Source: Campylobacterota bacterium
GTDB lineage: Bacteria; Campylobacterota; Campylobacteria; Campylobacterales; Nitratiruptoraceae
Length of the DNA stretch: 57,331 nucleotides
Reading direction: 5' to 3'
NCBI GenBank assembly: GCA_015494715.1
Contig: WGAT01000074.1
Location: 1-57,331, forward strand
The notes beneath the pieces were generated by a model that was not told the origin of the DNA, searched no databases, and saw nothing but the letters and a program-made list of their open reading frames with translations. The translations under genes and the position numbers were made by a program. This document shows, in pieces, positions 1 through 10,220 of the stretch; position 1 is the first letter of the stretch, and every line of letters starts with the position of its first letter.

Positions 1-1470
1 CAAAAGACTTTGCGCCAGATCGCTTTGGAGGAGGTGGAGAAGACCACCTTTTATCCTGAGTGGGGACGCAATAGACTGCGCAGTATGATCGAAAACAGGC
101 CCGACTGGTGTATCAGCCGCCAAAGAGACTGGGGTGTGCCCATCGCCTTTTTTAGAAACAAAAAGACGGGCGAGGTGATACTGGACGAAAAAGTGCTTAA
201 TTATGTGGCGATGATTTTTGAGCGAATGGGGAGCGACGCTTGGTATAGCCTTGGCATCGAAGAGCTTTTGTATCCAGGAAGCGGGTATGATCCCAAAGAG
301 CTCGAAAAGGTGATGGATATCCTCGATGTCTGGTTCGATAGCGGCTCCACGTGGTACGCCGTGCTCAAATCCCGTCGCTACGATGCCGGCAACTACCCAG
401 CGGATCTCTATCTAGAAGGGAGCGATCAGCACAGAGGATGGTTCCAAAGCTCACTGCTGATTAGCAGCGCCATAGAAAAAAAAGCCCCCTTCAAAGCGAT
501 CCTCACCCACGGCTTTACGGTGGACGAGAAAGGTGAGAAGATGAGCAAATCCAAGGGCAACGTGGTAGCGCCCATGGATGTGGCCAAAAGGTACGGGGTG
601 GAGATTCTGCGCCTTTGGGTGGCGATGAGCGACTATCAAAGCGATCTGAAAATCAGCGACAACATTCTCAAACAGACCGCCGAGCAGTATAGAAAGCTGC
701 GCAATACCTTTCGCTTTATGCTGGCCAATATCGATGATCTGGAGGAGATAGTCGAAGAGTTTGGCGTACTCGATCGCTGGATTTTGGCCAAAGCGGCGAA
801 GGTCTTTGAAGAGGTGGAGCGAAGTTTTGAAAGCTATGAATTCTCCAAAGGCTTTGCGGCCCTCAATCACTTCATCGTCAACGACTTTAGCGGTATCTAT
901 CTGGATGTCTGTAAAGACAGGCTCTACTGCGATGCCAAGGAGGATCCGCACAGGCGCGCCAGCCAAAGCGCCATGGCACTCATCGCCAAGGCGATGCTAG
1001 GACTCATCGCCCCGGTGCTCACCTATACGGCGGATGAGATCGTCGAGCACACCCCCAAAGTGCTCAAGGGTGACAAAGAGAATATCTTCGATTTTGTGGT
1101 AGAACATCTGCCCTCCATCCAAAGCGAACTGGACGAGGAGTATATGCTAGAGGCCAGAGGCCGCTTCAACGAAATCGTGGATAGCCTCAAAAAAGATAAA
1201 AAGATCAAAAGCTCTTTGGAGCTGGTGATCGATACCGACAGCGCCAAGATCTTGGCACTGCCTCCTACGGAGCGGGAGGATTGGTTCATCGTCAGTGGCG
1301 TAGATAAGCAAATCGGTGGAGAAGAGCTGGGCAGATTCGAGCTAGATGGCGATAACTTCGTAATACGAAGAGCCACTAAATATAAGTGTCCAAGATGTTG
1401 GAAATATAAAGCTGAGTGTGAAGAGTGCCTCTGCGAGCGATGCCAAAAGGTGGTGGATGGACTTCGCTAA
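1..1470 (+). CDS. ileS: Isoleucyl-tRNA synthetase, 3' part (5' end outside window)
   Basis: Charges tRNA-Ile with isoleucine in the cytoplasm (class Ia synthetase). The reading frame is open from base 1, so about 489 C-terminal residues are present; the family is usually around 920, so the HIGH motif and most of the editing domain lie upstream. Visible are the DVWFDSGSTW and GSDQHRGWFQ segments of the catalytic core, the KMSKSKGN loop (Lys codon at base 538), the helical anticodon-binding domain, and a C-terminal zinc finger built from CPRC and two closely spaced Cys pairs (CEEC, CERC). The zinc finger separates it from ValRS and LeuRS. It ends with TAA at 1468-1470 and overlaps the next small gene by 14 bases. 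Confidence 0.97.
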   Translation, partial: QKTLRQIALEEVEKTTFYPEWGRNRLRSMIENRPDWCISRQRDWGVPIAFFRNKKTGEVILDEKVLNYVAMIFERMGSDAWYSLGIEELLYPGSGYDPKELEKVMDILDVWFDSGSTWYAVLKSRRYDAGNYPADLYLEGSDQHRGWFQSSLLISSAIEKKAPFKAILTHGFTVDEKGEKMSKSKGNVVAPMDVAKRYGVEILRLWVAMSDYQSDLKISDNILKQTAEQYRKLRNTFRFMLANIDDLEEIVEEFGVLDRWILAKAAKVFEEVERSFESYEFSKGFAALNHFIVNDFSGIYLDVCKDRLYCDAKEDPHRRASQSAMALIAKAMLGLIAPVLTYTADEIVEHTPKVLKGDKENIFDFVVEHLPSIQSELDEEYMLEARGRFNEIVDSLKKDKKIKSSLELVIDTDSAKILALPPTEREDWFIVSGVDKQIGGEELGRFELDGDNFVIRRATKYKCPRCWKYKAECEECLCERCQKVVDGLR

Positions 1471-1560
1471 GCCGGTCCCTTGGCAGGCAATCGCTGGAGC
1501 GATACTCTTTTTTGTGGTATTGGTAGCAGCTGGAATATTTGAAATTAGAAGGAGGAGAGG

Positions 1561-1564
<4 letters not shown>
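1457..1564 (+). CDS. Predicted 35-residue single-pass membrane peptide between ileS and gatA
   Basis: ATG at 1457 opens a 35-codon frame ending in TGA at 1562-1564. It begins [10 protein letters not shown], continues with about 18 hydrophobic residues ([18 protein letters not shown]) and ends in a basic tail (EIRRRRG), which fits a small inner-membrane protein. It overlaps the end of ileS by 14 bases and the TTG start of gatA by 4 (TTGA), so it fits the operon's coupled architecture. A purine-rich AGGTGG lies just upstream. Its last codons carry the AGGAGGAG ribosome-binding site of gatA, so part of the sequence is constrained for another reason. No function is recognised; chance cannot be excluded without homologues. 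Confidence 0.5.
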
Positions 1565-4387
<2,823 letters not shown>

Positions 4388-4398
4388 AACGGAGAAGC

Positions 4399-4404
4399 TA
4401 TACT
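4399..4404 (+). promoter_or_regulatory. Candidate -10 box for metY
   Basis: TATACT, 28 bases before the metY ATG, within the short guaB-metY spacer. No convincing -35 hexamer is seen, which is normal for the main sigma factor of Campylobacterota. Confidence 0.4.
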
Positions 4405-4432
4405 ATAAAAAAATCTTAATTGAGGTAGAGTG

Positions 4433-5692
4433 ATGAAAAAAGAGACGATTGCCCTGCACGCAGGATATGAAAAGGATGAACAAAAGACGATGGCGGTGCC
4501 AATTTATATGACAACCGCATACGCTTTTGATAGTGCCGAACATGCTGCCAATCTTTTTGCTCTCAAAGAGCTTGGCAACATCTACACCCGTATTGGCAAT
4601 CCGACGACCGATGTGCTAGAAAAGCGTTTTGCTGCACTGGAGGGGGGCGAGGCGGCGCTGGCCACCTCCAGCGGGATGGCGGCTATCAACTACAGTGTCC
4701 TCAATCTCGTGGAAGCTGGCGACAATATCGTAGCGGCCAATCAGCTCTACGGCGGGACGGTGACACTCTTTACCCACACCCTAAAGCGGCTTGGTATCGA
4801 GGCGAGGATGTTCGATGTGCATCAGCCCCAGCGGATAGAAGATCTCATCGACGAAAAGACCAAGGCGATCTTTTTTGAAAGTATCACCAATCCTAGTATC
4901 GATGTGCCGGATTTTGAAAAGATCGTGCGTATCGCCAACGAGCATGGTATCGTCACCATCGTGGACAACACGGTAGCCACGCCAATTTTATGCAATCCTA
5001 TCGAATATGGCGTGGATGTGGTGGTACACAGCACCAGCAAGTATACCACGGGGCAGGGATTGGCTCTAGGCGGCATCATCGTCGAAGCCAAAAGCGCCAA
5101 AGAAAAATTGATGGGTAATCCTCGCTATACCCATTTCAACGAGCCAGACCCTAGCTATCATGGCCTCGTCTATACCGACACCCCGTTTCCCCCTTTTATC
5201 TTGCGGGCAAGACTGAGTTTGCTAAGGGATATGGGGAGCGCTCCAAGCCCTTTTAACAGCTGGCTCTTTATCCAAGGTCTGGAGCATTTGAGTCTACGGA
5301 TGCGTCAGCACAGCCAAAGTGCACTTGAGATCGCCAAGTGGCTTGCCAGCCATCCCAAGGTCAAAAAGGTCAACTATCCGCTTCTAGAAGGGGATAAAAA
5401 TTATGAAAACGCCAAAAAGTATCTCAAGGGCGGAGCCAGCGGGCTGCTCAGTTTTGAGGTGGAAAGCTTCGAAGAGGCCAAAAAGATTGCCGATAGCGTC
5501 AAGCTTTTTAGTCGAGTAGTCAATATAGGTGACAGCAAATCGATCATCACCCATCCAGCCTCCACGACGCATCAGCAGCTTAGCCACGAAGAGCTTTTGG
5601 CCGCCGGGGTGAGCGAGGGGCTCATACGCCTAAGCATCGGTCTAGAGGCCGTAGAGGATCTCATAGCCGATCTTGAGCAGGCGATGGGCTAA
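4433..5692 (+). CDS. metY: O-acetylhomoserine aminocarboxypropyltransferase (homocysteine synthase)
   Basis: PLP enzyme of the Cys/Met metabolism family that makes homocysteine from O-acetylhomoserine and sulfide. About 419 residues. The PLP lysine is Lys203 in HSTSKYTTGQG, with GSGMAAI-like cofactor-binding sequence near residue 80 (TSSGMAAINY) and the C-terminal SLGxxxS-type region degenerate but recognisable (IGDSKSIITHPAST). ATG at 4433 is preferred because GAGG lies 7 bases upstream; a GTG at 4430 would add one residue. The adjacent metX supplies O-acetylhomoserine, so the pair forms the direct-sulfhydrylation route to methionine. metX may have its own promoter. Confidence 0.95.
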   Translation: MKKETIALHAGYEKDEQKTMAVPIYMTTAYAFDSAEHAANLFALKELGNIYTRIGNPTTDVLEKRFAALEGGEAALATSSGMAAINYSVLNLVEAGDNIVAANQLYGGTVTLFTHTLKRLGIEARMFDVHQPQRIEDLIDEKTKAIFFESITNPSIDVPDFEKIVRIANEHGIVTIVDNTVATPILCNPIEYGVDVVVHSTSKYTTGQGLALGGIIVEAKSAKEKLMGNPRYTHFNEPDPSYHGLVYTDTPFPPFILRARLSLLRDMGSAPSPFNSWLFIQGLEHLSLRMRQHSQSALEIAKWLASHPKVKKVNYPLLEGDKNYENAKKYLKGGASGLLSFEVESFEEAKKIADSVKLFSRVVNIGDSKSIITHPASTTHQQLSHEELLAAGVSEGLIRLSIGLEAVEDLIADLEQAMG

Positions 5693-5728
5693 GCTCCTCG
5701 CATAATCTCTTTAAAAAGCTGATTTGAG

Positions 5729-5734
5729 TATAAT
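5729..5734 (+). promoter_or_regulatory. Candidate -10 box for metX
   Basis: Perfect TATAAT inside TTGAGTATAATATC in the 73-base metY-metX spacer, 32 bases before the metX TTG start. No clear -35. Confidence 0.5.
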
Positions 5735-5765
5735 ATCTCCAATTTTACCAAAGTAGGGTCGGCGA

Positions 5766-6875
5766 TTGAAAATAGTTACGAAAAAGGCTAAGTTCACCAG
5801 TCCTTTGTATTTAGAGAGCGGGCGGATACTTGAGCCTTACGAGATAGCCTACGAAACCTATGGCGAGCTCAACGAAGATAAAAGCAACGTGGTGGTGATC
5901 TGCCACGCTCTTAGCGGCTCGCACCATGCGGCGGGTCGGTATGCGGGGGATAGGAAACCGGGCTGGTGGGATGCGCTTATAGGAGATGGCAAGGCGATCG
6001 ATACGAAGAAATTTTTTGTCATCTGTACCAACACCATCGGCAGCTGTTTTGGCTCCACGGGACCCATGAGCCCCATGTATCCCAGGAACGAACCCTACCG
6101 CTTCAAATTTCCCGTCATTACGATAAAAGATATGGTCAAAGCCCAAAAGATCCTTTTTGCAAAGCTTGGCATCGATCAGGTCCATGCGGTAGTAGGGGGC
6201 AGTATGGGGGGGATGCAAGCCCTTCGCTTTGCGGTAGATTTTCCCGGATTTGCCAAACATATCGTTGCACTGGCGGCCACCTACGCTACAAGGCCTTGGG
6301 TCATCGCTTTTAACGAGATCGCAAGAGAGGCAATTGTACGCGATCCAGATTTCAAAGGCGGCAATTACGATCCAGAAGAACTGAAAAAAAAAGGTCTTAC
6401 CGGACTTGCCGTCGGACGGATGGCCGGGCATATCAGTTTCTTGTCCCACTACTCCATGGATCGAAAATTTGGTCGAGACTATGTACCAAACGAGGGGCTC
6501 TATGAGCTCTTTGGCCACTTTCAAGTGGAGCGTTATTTAGAATATAACGGCTACAATTTCTCCAAATGGTTTGATCCGCTAAGCTACTTGTATATTACCA
6601 AAGCGATCAACCTTTTTGATTTAGGGTTTGGATATGAGAGTTTGGAAGAGGCCTTGGAGCGGGTGCAATCAAAACTCTATCTCATAGGTTTTGAGAAAGA
6701 TCTGCTCTTTTTGCCAGAAGAGATGCGAGCGATTGACGAAGCGATGAAGAAAATCGGCAAGGGGGAGCTGAGCGAATACTACGAAGTCCCTAGCGACTAT
6801 GGGCACGACGCTTTTTTGGTAGAGGTAGACAAGTTTTCAGAGTATATTTGCGATATATTGGAGGAGAAGCGATGA
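5766..6875 (+). CDS. metX: Homoserine O-acetyltransferase
   Basis: Acetylates homoserine with acetyl-CoA, the first dedicated step of methionine synthesis; its product feeds MetY just upstream. Alpha/beta-hydrolase fold, 369 residues, full length. The nucleophile Ser146 lies in GGSMGGMQ, the family ICHALSGSHH stretch is near residue 50, and the late Asp (FEKDLLF) and His (YGHDAFLVE) complete the triad. TTG start at 5766 gives the expected MKIVT N-terminus with a weak TAGGGT ribosome site. The stop overlaps the xseB start as ATGA. Confidence 0.96.
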   Translation: MKIVTKKAKFTSPLYLESGRILEPYEIAYETYGELNEDKSNVVVICHALSGSHHAAGRYAGDRKPGWWDALIGDGKAIDTKKFFVICTNTIGSCFGSTGPMSPMYPRNEPYRFKFPVITIKDMVKAQKILFAKLGIDQVHAVVGGSMGGMQALRFAVDFPGFAKHIVALAATYATRPWVIAFNEIAREAIVRDPDFKGGNYDPEELKKKGLTGLAVGRMAGHISFLSHYSMDRKFGRDYVPNEGLYELFGHFQVERYLEYNGYNFSKWFDPLSYLYITKAINLFDLGFGYESLEEALERVQSKLYLIGFEKDLLFLPEEMRAIDEAMKKIGKGELSEYYEVPSDYGHDAFLVEVDKFSEYICDILEEKR

Positions 6876-7078
6876 GTACATTTGAGGATAAACTCCATAA
6901 GGCCAACGAAATTTTAGAGGAGTTGGGAAGATCGGATATACCTTTGGACAAGAGCGTGCAACTCTATACGCAAGGAATGCAGCTCCTCCAAGAGCTGCGA
7001 GAGCTTTTACAAGAAGCCAAACTGGAGGTCCAAACCATTCAAAAACAGGTACAAACCACTCAAAAAGAGAAAGAATGA
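6872..7078 (+). CDS. xseB: Exodeoxyribonuclease VII small subunit
   Basis: Small helical subunit of exonuclease VII, which trims single-stranded DNA in both directions together with XseA. 68 residues, the usual size, predicted as two helices: TFEDKLHKANEILEEL, then a Gln/Glu-rich coiled coil containing LYTQGMQLL. The ATG at 6872 overlaps the metX stop (ATGA) and has GGAGGAG upstream, which rules out an in-frame TTG 24 bases earlier. It overlaps the next gene by 4 bases. The large subunit gene xseA is not in the window. Confidence 0.9.
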   Translation: MSTFEDKLHKANEILEELGRSDIPLDKSVQLYTQGMQLLQELRELLQEAKLEVQTIQKQVQTTQKEKE

Positions 7079-7869
7079 GAGTCTGCGCTTTACAAATAGC
7101 TCCGGTAGGGCTGAGTCCCAATCGCTTGGACTACTACTTGCGTATCGCCAAATCCAAAGAGGTAGGGCTTATGCTGCTGCCAGAATATGTGCTCAATCGT
7201 TTCTTTCACGAGTTGACCCAGATGCCTCGCTCAATGATCGCTCAACAAAGCCAAAACCAAATAGAGGCTTTAAAAACCTTGAGCAAGGAGTATGGCATCA
7301 CTATCGTAGCCCCGGTAGTACGCATCCAAAAAGAGCGTATCGTCAAATCCGTTGGCCTCTTTCGTTCCCAAAAAGTCACTTTTTACGATCAGCAACTCCT
7401 TATTAACTATCCGCACTGGAACGAAGAGAGGTTTTTCGACAACGAAGAGATGAGCGAGCCGATGATTTTTCGCCAAGGCGGTTTTAAATTTGCCGTTTTG
7501 CCGGGATTTGAGACCCATTTCGACCATTTTTGGCAAGAGTTTATGCGCCGTGGTATCGATGTGGTACTCGTACCCTCGGCCTCTACCTTTAATTCCCACC
7601 ATCGATGGTTGGAGCTTTTGAGAATGCGAGCCTTTACGAACAATTTGTATGTGATTCGGGTCAATAGAATCGGAGAGTACCAAGACGATCAGGGGCTCGT
7701 ATGGAAATTTTATGGTAAGAGCTTTGCCATCGATCCTTCTGGACAAGTAGCGGTGGAGTTGGGAGAGGGTGAGGAGCTGTTGATACAAGATATCTCAAAA
7801 GAGCGTATAAAAAACGCGAGAAAAGAGTGGGGTTTTCGCTCGACTCTTAAAAAAAGAGGACTGCTGTGA
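7075..7869 (+). CDS. Nitrilase-superfamily protein, predicted catalytically degenerate
   Basis: 264 residues with the nitrilase (carbon-nitrogen hydrolase) fold: the catalytic Glu37 in LLPEYVL is kept, and the later landmarks NEERFF, RGIDVVLVPSAS and the WLELLRMRAF region align without gaps to active members. The catalytic Lys position (normally Y-x-K) reads YDQ, giving Gln106, and the nucleophile position (normally I-C-Y-D) reads PGFE, giving Gly144. Two of three catalytic residues are therefore missing, so it is probably not an amidase; a binding or regulatory role is inferred. ATGA overlaps join it to xseB and, through GTGA, to the ThiF-like gene. The gene itself looks intact. Confidence 0.8.
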   Translation: MRVCALQIAPVGLSPNRLDYYLRIAKSKEVGLMLLPEYVLNRFFHELTQMPRSMIAQQSQNQIEALKTLSKEYGITIVAPVVRIQKERIVKSVGLFRSQKVTFYDQQLLINYPHWNEERFFDNEEMSEPMIFRQGGFKFAVLPGFETHFDHFWQEFMRRGIDVVLVPSASTFNSHHRWLELLRMRAFTNNLYVIRVNRIGEYQDDQGLVWKFYGKSFAIDPSGQVAVELGEGEELLIQDISKERIKNARKEWGFRSTLKKRGLL

Positions 7870-8540
7870 AAGAGTTTTTCAAACGGCAAATAGAGCTGTG
7901 GGGGGAAAAGAGCCAAGAAAGACTCCAAGACAAAAGTGTAGCCATTATTGGATGCGGGGGGCTTGGCAGCTCGCTGGCTTTGGCGTTGGGGGCTAGCGGT
8001 ATTGGTCAAATCCATCTGGTCGATTTTGATGAGGTGAGCCGACACAATATCCATCGTCAAATCACTTTCACCTTGCAAGATACGGGAAGAGCCAAAGCTA
8101 AAGTCAACGAGGAGATTATTTCCAAGCGATCGCCGTTTGTGGAGGTAGAAAGCTATATTGAAAGATTTGAGGAGTTTGCCGCCCGTAACATCGAAGTGGA
8201 TCTTATTCTAGACGCTACGGACAATTTGCCTACCAGAGCCGCCATAGACCGCTTTGCCAAAGAGCGGGGGATTCCTTGGATCTATACGAGCGTGGAGGAG
8301 TTTAACGCCCAAGTTTGCTTTATGGACAAAGCCAGTTTTGAGGCCTTTCGTATTACCGACCGCACGCCCGGCGGAATAGCGGCCCCAATCGTAATGCTAG
8401 CGGCAAGTTTTGAGGCCAATCTGGCGTTACGCTATCTTGCCGGTTTGCATGTAAAAAAAGATCTGCTGTACTATCTCTTTTTTGATCAAAGCGGGGAGTT
8501 TAGCGTACAAAAGTTTGCCATGCCTTTGTATGAAAAATAA
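7866..8540 (+). CDS. ThiF/MoeB/HesA-family adenylyltransferase (E1-like)
   Basis: 224 residues of the ubiquitin-activating E1-like fold that adenylates the C-terminal Gly-Gly of small sulfur-carrier proteins such as ThiS or MoaD. The nucleotide loop GCGGLGSS lies near residue 30, followed by LVDFDEVSRHNIHRQ and LDATDNLPTR, all family landmarks. It lacks the two CxxC zinc pairs of MoeB and ThiF and is shorter than MoeB (about 250). GTG start at 7866 overlaps the upstream nitrilase-like gene by 4 bases. No carrier-protein gene is adjacent, so thiamine versus molybdopterin use cannot be decided. Confidence 0.85.
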   Translation: MKEFFKRQIELWGEKSQERLQDKSVAIIGCGGLGSSLALALGASGIGQIHLVDFDEVSRHNIHRQITFTLQDTGRAKAKVNEEIISKRSPFVEVESYIERFEEFAARNIEVDLILDATDNLPTRAAIDRFAKERGIPWIYTSVEEFNAQVCFMDKASFEAFRITDRTPGGIAAPIVMLAASFEANLALRYLAGLHVKKDLLYYLFFDQSGEFSVQKFAMPLYEK

Positions 8541-8596
8541 AAAGATCGATTGGATTTGCCGATAAAAGAGCAGAGTTTTATACTAGAGGATAAGCG

Positions 8597-9721
8597 ATGC
8601 GGTTTGAAAAATACCCTTTTGAGAAATTAAACGAGCTTTTAGCCGATGTGCAGCCAAACGAAAAGCTCTCTCCTCTTTCTTTGACGATCGGAGAGCCTCA
8701 ATTCCCAACCCCCACTTTTATCCAAGAAGAGCTTGCCAAAAACGCCCATTTGCTCAACAAATATCCCAAAACGGCGGGCGAGGAGGATTTGCGGCGCTCG
8801 GTACAAGAGTTTGTGGATCGAAGATTTGGAATAGCTCTTAAGGAGAGCCAGCTGGTACTAAGCTTTGGTACCCGAGAGCTGCTTTTTAATTTTCCCCAAT
8901 ATCTTTTGGCAAATAAAAGCGCTCCCGTGATGGCTTTTACCAACCCTTTTTATCAAATTTACGAAGGGGCCGCCATTGCCGCTGGAGCGAAAGTGCACTA
9001 TCTTCATCTCACTCCCCAAAACGGCTTTAAACCTAGGATCGATAAGAGTTTGGAGGCGGTAGATTTAGTAATTCTTAATTTCCCAAACAACCCAACCGCT
9101 TCGGTTTTGGAACAAAAGGAGCTAGAAGAGTGGGTCAAGGCAGCTTTGGAATATGATTTTGTGCTACTCAACGACGAGTGTTATAGTGAAATTTATATAG
9201 ATGAGCCGGTGTCCTCGCTGCTCCAAGCCTCAAAAGCGGTGGGGAACGAGGATTTTAAAAATATTTTGGTGGTCAACTCCATCTCCAAGCGCAGCAGCGC
9301 TCCGGGGCTTCGCAGCGGATTTATCGCCGGGGATGCCGATATTTTAAGAGAGTACCGCAGATACCGCACCTATGTGGGATGCGCCGCGCCTTTGCCTTTG
9401 CAAAAGGCCGCGGCCGTAGCTTGGAGCGATGAAGAGCATGTGATCCAAAATAGAGATCGCTATCGTGCCAATTTCAAGTTAGCTAGAGAGATTTTGGGTA
9501 CGCCGATCCCAAAAGCTACTTTTTATCTTTGGCTCGAGGTCGAAGATGACGAGGCCTTTGCCAAAAGGGCTTATGAGCGTTACAATCTCAAGCTCTTGCC
9601 CGGTAGCTATCTTGGGCGAGAAGGCGTTGGGCGAGGATTTGTGCGCGTAGCCCTCGTCTATCCCCAAAAGAGAATGCAAGAGGCGTTGGAGCGATTGCGG
9701 GAGGCGATGGATGAACGATAA
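8597..9721 (+). CDS. dapC: Class I/II aminotransferase, probable succinyldiaminopimelate transaminase
   Basis: Fold-type I PLP aminotransferase, 374 residues. Visible are NFPNNPTASV, the NDECYSEIY Asp/Tyr pair that contacts PLP, the Schiff-base Lys in SISKRSSAPGLRSG, and a late Arg (FVRVAL) that binds the substrate carboxylate. The sequence matches the DapC-type enzymes annotated in Campylobacterota, which transaminate N-succinyl-2-amino-6-ketopimelate in lysine/peptidoglycan synthesis. Its placement just before murC fits cell-wall supply, and lysA is elsewhere in this window. Specificity is inferred from similarity and context. The next gene starts inside its last codons. Confidence 0.75.
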   Translation: MRFEKYPFEKLNELLADVQPNEKLSPLSLTIGEPQFPTPTFIQEELAKNAHLLNKYPKTAGEEDLRRSVQEFVDRRFGIALKESQLVLSFGTRELLFNFPQYLLANKSAPVMAFTNPFYQIYEGAAIAAGAKVHYLHLTPQNGFKPRIDKSLEAVDLVILNFPNNPTASVLEQKELEEWVKAALEYDFVLLNDECYSEIYIDEPVSSLLQASKAVGNEDFKNILVVNSISKRSSAPGLRSGFIAGDADILREYRRYRTYVGCAAPLPLQKAAAVAWSDEEHVIQNRDRYRANFKLAREILGTPIPKATFYLWLEVEDDEAFAKRAYERYNLKLLPGSYLGREGVGRGFVRVALVYPQKRMQEALERLREAMDER

Positions 9722-10220
9722 AATACAAAATGCGCTCAAGAGCGAGGATATTAAAAAACTCTACGCACTGCTTGAAGAGGCTTTGCGAAAAGATATGGAG
9801 GATGAGGCGATCGATGCGCTTTATCAAAAGATTTTGGAGCTCTCCTTTGATCAATTGGCAAGCAAATTAAGCCAAGGAGAGAAATTTGATCTTGATAATC
9901 CAACAGATCTTTATGCCGCTAGAGGAGTGTACGAGCACGCTTTGGAGCGGTGGGATGGCGAGGATTTCAAAGGAGCAAAGGAGCTCTTTTTGGTACTGAG
10001 TTTTCTCATGCCCCCACGCTACAAGGAGCCGATGCTTTTAGGTGCTGGCATGTGTGCGAAACAGATCCCCTTGGATCGTTTTTTGGAAGAGTATGTAGAT
10101 GAAGAGAAAGTAGACGAGGAGAGCTTTTTTCTAGAGCATCTTACTCCCAAAGCAAAAGAGTTTTTGGCCAAAAACCAAGGGCTCATCCAAAAGGAGCTAC
10201 AAGAGATGGAGAGGCTATGA
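9711..10220 (+). CDS. Hypothetical helical protein between dapC and murC
   Basis: 169 residues, no recognised family. Almost wholly alpha-helical and acidic, with a central stretch (YAARGVYEHALERWDGEDFKGA) that looks like one or two TPR-type helical hairpins, and no signal peptide or membrane segment. ATG at 9711 overlaps the end of dapC by 11 bases with GGGAGG about 9 bases upstream; its stop overlaps the murC ATG as ATGA, so all three genes are translationally coupled. A cytoplasmic role in cell-wall supply or protein contacts is only a guess from position. Confidence 0.8.
   Translation: MNDKIQNALKSEDIKKLYALLEEALRKDMEDEAIDALYQKILELSFDQLASKLSQGEKFDLDNPTDLYAARGVYEHALERWDGEDFKGAKELFLVLSFLMPPRYKEPMLLGAGMCAKQIPLDRFLEEYVDEEKVDEESFFLEHLTPKAKEFLAKNQGLIQKELQEMERL

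Noticed and set aside
451-966. Long open frame on the minus strand inside ileS, and many similar frames opposite gatA, guaB, mutS2, clpA and others
   Set aside because: They lie wholly antisense to well-identified genes and carry no recognisable motifs; such shadows are common where codon bias is strong.
8579-8584. TATACT with TTGCCG 17 bases upstream as a dapC promoter
   Set aside because: It would start transcription about 6 bases before the dapC ATG and overlap its ribosome-binding region; more likely chance.
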